The translations under genes and the position numbers were made by a program. The notes beneath the pieces were generated by a model. The model was not told where the DNA came from. It saw nothing but the letters and a program-made list of their open reading frames with translations, and made no database searches. From positions 186,001 to 250,000 of the forward strand of contig NZ_JAIVKU010000005.1 in assembly GCF_020524165.1 (NCBI RefSeq): a stretch of DNA of 64,000 bases, in the 5' to 3' direction. Shown in pieces: positions 61,865 through 64,000 of the stretch. This DNA comes from Guptibacillus hwajinpoensis (lineage in GTDB: Bacteria; Bacillota; Bacilli; Bacillales; Guptibacillaceae). The number at the start of each line of letters is the position of its first letter. Within the stretch, counting starts at the first letter, position 1.

Positions 61865-62749
61865 ATGAACGAAAAAAAGAAACTAATTATTGAATCAGCG
61901 ATGCAGCTCTTTGCACATAAAGGATTCCATTCAACATCGATACAGGAAATTGCAAATGAAAGTGGAATTTCTAAAGGAGCCGTTTATCTTCATTTCCAAT
62001 CGAAAGATGATGTGCTATATTCCATCTTTTCTTACTATTATGAGATGTTAAAAAAGAAACTATCCGATGCTAAACTGGAGTCTTTCACCCCTGAAGAACG
62101 TCTTGAAAAGCTACTGTATGTGCAAGCTAGAGAAATCGTGCAACATAAAGAGTTTATTATTATGCAATTCAGGGAACAGGCTATTTCGATGAACAAAGAA
62201 ATAGATGAACTGATTTTGAAGATTAGAATGGAGTCGCTTGAAACGCTCGCAAGCAGTATCCAGGATTTATATGGTGAGCGGGTCACGCCTATTCTACCAG
62301 ATTGCGTCTTGCTGCTTGATGGCATGTTCTCTTCTTACATCAAACTTATTGTTCTGCAGAATGCAGATTTTGATTTAGAAGAGCTTCCTCGCTTCATTTT
62401 AAAACGGTTAAATGACTTGGTGTATGGTATGTTCGAAAATAATACTGAGCCTTTTCTAACCATGAAACAAGCTTCTGCCATCTTTGAAAAAAGTAGTCAA
62501 TCGGAAGGATGTCAAAAGCAGTCACCATCCTTTATCTTAACGAATATGGCTTCGACCATTAAACAGATGGGATTAGAAGAGAACAAAAGAAAAGAATTGC
62601 TTGAAACGGTTGATTTTCTATTAAAAGAAATTAACGAACCGAACCCAAGACGCTTTATCTTCAAAGGAATGCTACATCAATTTGAAGGATTCTCAGAACT
62701 TAACTCATATAAGAATGCCCTAGTGAACTCGCTAAACCTGAATCAGTAA
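61865..62749 (+). CDS. TetR/AcrR family regulator (YerO-like repressor of swrC)
   Basis: A 294-aa regulator, longer than the usual ~200 aa. The N-terminal HTH is 'ESAMQLFAHKGFHSTSIQEI' plus 'ANESGISKGAVYLHFQSKDD'. The C-terminal ~230 residues form the ligand domain plus an extra helical tail. Start ATG at 61865 has SD AGAGGTG; the frame from 61802 runs through the operator. It is divergent from swrC, as YerO is from YerP in B. subtilis. Confidence 0.9.
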   Translation: MNEKKKLIIESAMQLFAHKGFHSTSIQEIANESGISKGAVYLHFQSKDDVLYSIFSYYYEMLKKKLSDAKLESFTPEERLEKLLYVQAREIVQHKEFIIMQFREQAISMNKEIDELILKIRMESLETLASSIQDLYGERVTPILPDCVLLLDGMFSSYIKLIVLQNADFDLEELPRFILKRLNDLVYGMFENNTEPFLTMKQASAIFEKSSQSEGCQKQSPSFILTNMASTIKQMGLEENKRKELLETVDFLLKEINEPNPRRFIFKGMLHQFEGFSELNSYKNALVNSLNLNQ

Positions 62750-62775
62750 TTAGAAATTAGTGGAGGTGGAAGATT

Positions 62776-62874
62776 GTGAAAGAGCCGCTCCTGACCAAAG
62801 AAGAATTGAGACGCATTGTACGCGAGCTTCAATTAAAAGGAATTAACGCACAGCTTTGCTATCGAAAAGCATAA
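62776..62874 (+). CDS. 32-aa microprotein
   Basis: GTG start with a strong SD (GGAGGTGG). The product is 'MKEPLLTKEELRRIVREL' followed by 'QLKGINAQLCYRKA', an amphipathic helix with one Cys. It follows tetR by 26 nt and is closed by a terminator, so it is the end of the tetR transcript. Not recognised; a coding function is supported mainly by the SD and context. Confidence 0.55.
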   Translation: MKEPLLTKEELRRIVRELQLKGINAQLCYRKA

Positions 62875-62886
62875 GTCCTCTCCCTC

Positions 62887-62919
62887 AAAAACGATCTAAC
62901 ATAAGATCGTTTTTTTGTT
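62887..62919 (+). terminator. Terminator after the microprotein
   Basis: AAAAACGATCT/AGATCGTTTTT (62887-62897 with 62904-62914) ends in T7. Confidence 0.88.
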
Positions 62920-63174
62920 TACATATTTTCAACGAATCGGGTGTATACGAACTCCTCTTAGGTATAAACAAGTGAAGAAACGGTCCATACGGAGAGTAAT
63001 GAAGCGTTTAACCTTATCAGACTTAAAATCTCCTTAGGAGAAACGAGAAGTATGACTCACTTTATGATCGTTTAACAATAAATTCACGTATATGACATAG
63101 GTTAACGATTAACGTATTGTGATCTTACCGACGGAATAGAGGTGGGTGCACCCTCACTTGGGAGAGTAGTTTTT
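62920..63174 (+). promoter_or_regulatory. Leader region of the small sigma factor gene
   Basis: 255 bp without a gene. It holds a TCTCCTTAGGAGA palindrome near 63030-63042 and a GGTGGGTGCACCCTCAC inverted repeat near 63140-63157, just before the GGGAGAG SD. No promoter was assigned with confidence. Confidence 0.3.
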
Positions 63175-63666
63175 GTGCAAGATGCTTCTTTTGAAAGAAT
63201 TGTAGATCAGTATACCCCACTTATTAAAAGTCAAATTCACAAATTAAACCTTACAACAAACTATCCCTTATACGAACAGGCGGCGTTGATTGCGCTTTGG
63301 GAATGTGTAATGAATTATCGCGATGACAAAGGAAGCTTCTCTGCCTATGCCTATTTAAAAATACGCGGAAAGCTACTTGATGAAAGGAGAAAAGAAATCC
63401 GCACTGCTAAAAAACTTTCTTTAAATGCTGATTGGAGTGAACATGAAGAGGTTTTCTGCGCTCCTCATCCGAATGACCCGCATACCTTTCATTTAACTTC
63501 CCTTACCATTAACCAAAGAAAATGGGTTGATCAAGTACTCCTTAAAGGTCATTCTTTAAAAAGTGTGGCTGCTGCTGAAGGGGTTAGTGTAGAAGCTGTA
63601 AAATCGTGGAGAAAGAGCGCCCTAGTTAAATTACGAAAACAAGGTGCTACTTCCCTGTCAACATAG
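63175..63666 (+). CDS. Small sigma-70 family RNA polymerase sigma factor
   Basis: A 163-aa factor. Region 2 is short: 'YEQAALIALWECVMNYRDDK' then 'GSFSAYAYLKIRGKLLDERR'. Region 4 has 'LKSVAAAEGVSVEAVKSWRK' as the HTH. It resembles the small ECF-like/ComX-type sigma factors of bacilli rather than SigW/X. The GTG at 63175 has SD GGGAGAG; a GTG at 63142 is less well placed. No anti-sigma gene is adjacent. Confidence 0.85.
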   Translation: MQDASFERIVDQYTPLIKSQIHKLNLTTNYPLYEQAALIALWECVMNYRDDKGSFSAYAYLKIRGKLLDERRKEIRTAKKLSLNADWSEHEEVFCAPHPNDPHTFHLTSLTINQRKWVDQVLLKGHSLKSVAAAEGVSVEAVKSWRKSALVKLRKQGATSLST

Positions 63667-63718
63667 CGGAAGGCGATTAGATCTAAGCCATAAAATCCTG
63701 TAACCTCTCATTTGAGGT

Positions 63719-63751
63719 AAAAAAAAGAAAACACTCCGTGGGAGTGTTTTC
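63719..63751 (-). terminator. Terminator of rpmE2
   Basis: GAAAACACTCC/GGAGTGTTTTC (63727-63737 with 63741-63751) has a run of U on the minus strand. Confidence 0.85.
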
Positions 63752-63759
63752 TACTTTTA

Positions 63760-64000
63760 TTAGCGGTTGTATTTCTTTTTGAACTTTTCAACACGACCAC
63801 CAGCATCGTTAAAGCGCTGCTGACCAGTATAGAATGGGTGAGATTCAGAACTAATATCAACTTTAATTAGCGGATATTCGCTACCGTCTTCCCACTCAAT
63901 AGTTTCATTAGATCCCATAGTAGAACCAGTTAGAAACTTAAAACCAGTACTAACGTCTAAAAATACAACTTGCTGGTATTTTGGATGGATTCCTTCCTTC
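63760..64000 (-). CDS. rpmE2: 50S ribosomal protein L31 type B, start codon just outside window
   Basis: From the right edge the frame reads '[20 protein letters not shown]' and ends '[18 protein letters not shown]', which is the whole of L31B except the initiator Met, whose ATG spans 64002-64000. The type B form lacks the zinc CxxC. In B. subtilis the paralogue YtiA is made under zinc limitation through Zur; the promoter is out of view here. Confidence 0.96.
   Translation of the reverse strand, partial: KEGIHPKYQQVVFLDVSTGFKFLTGSTMGSNETIEWEDGSEYPLIKVDISSESHPFYTGQQRFNDAGGRVEKFKKKYNR

Overview
The window is a chromosomal segment of a low-GC, spore-forming member of the Bacillaceae. The evidence is a gerP spore-germination operon with a sigma-K-type promoter, an MntABCD manganese transporter, three orphan sporulation-type histidine kinases, two RsbR-like stressosome proteins, LtaS/LCP/YkwD-type envelope genes, and strong SD sequences with many hairpin-plus-U terminators. 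Nothing looks like a prophage, plasmid or large island; no tRNA, rRNA, CRISPR array or insertion sequence was seen.

Layout. 1-6.4 kb: partial lipoteichoic-acid synthase, fdhD-moaA (formate dehydrogenase maturation and molybdopterin synthesis), lipoproteins and small conserved proteins. 6.5-8.6 kb: six gerP genes with gerPB last. 8.6-14.2 kb: adhP, a class A penicillin-binding protein, sodF-like dismutase and small proteins. 14.2-15.7 kb: a GrdB/PrdB-type reductase gene with an in-frame TGA (probable selenocysteine), then a structured palindromic repeat array and a 20-bp phased repeat. 15.7-18.3 kb: isocitrate lyase with a degenerate malate-synthase-like protein and a zinc-finger microprotein. 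18.4-21.7 kb: DinB, an M48 protease-ankyrin fusion, thioredoxin, DUF1206. 22-26 kb: mntABCD. 26-35.7 kb: stress protein plus HTH, kinase, GAF-PucR regulator with M20 amidohydrolase, deoD, DUF420. 36-41.5 kb: pentose phosphate genes zwf, gndA and rpiA. 41.5-49 kb: second stress protein, two nucleobase permeases, deacetylase, HMA protein, kinase, YihY and LCP. 49-58 kb: kinase, SEC-C protein, two RsbR paralogues, AlkD, YkwD-like protein, signal peptidase, HAD, and a stand-alone protein resembling the SigI C-terminal domain. 58-64 kb: an RND pump with its TetR repressor, a 32-aa microprotein, a small sigma factor, and ribosomal protein L31 type B.

Points that deserve attention: (1) the likely selenoprotein with a hairpin directly on the UGA; (2) the three-gene operon of zinc microprotein, active-site-less malate synthase relative and isocitrate lyase; (3) three promoters (adhP and both usp genes) carrying TGTGA-N6-TCACA-type sites exactly 21 nt from the -10, suggesting a local Fnr regulon, with a fourth site before DUF420; (4) the SigI-C-like stand-alone protein behind a consensus promoter; (5) a candidate C-rich small RNA at about 53.3-53.4 kb; (6) the repeat array whose arms vary in a compensatory way.

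All functional calls come from reading the sequence against remembered protein families; no database search or folding program was run.
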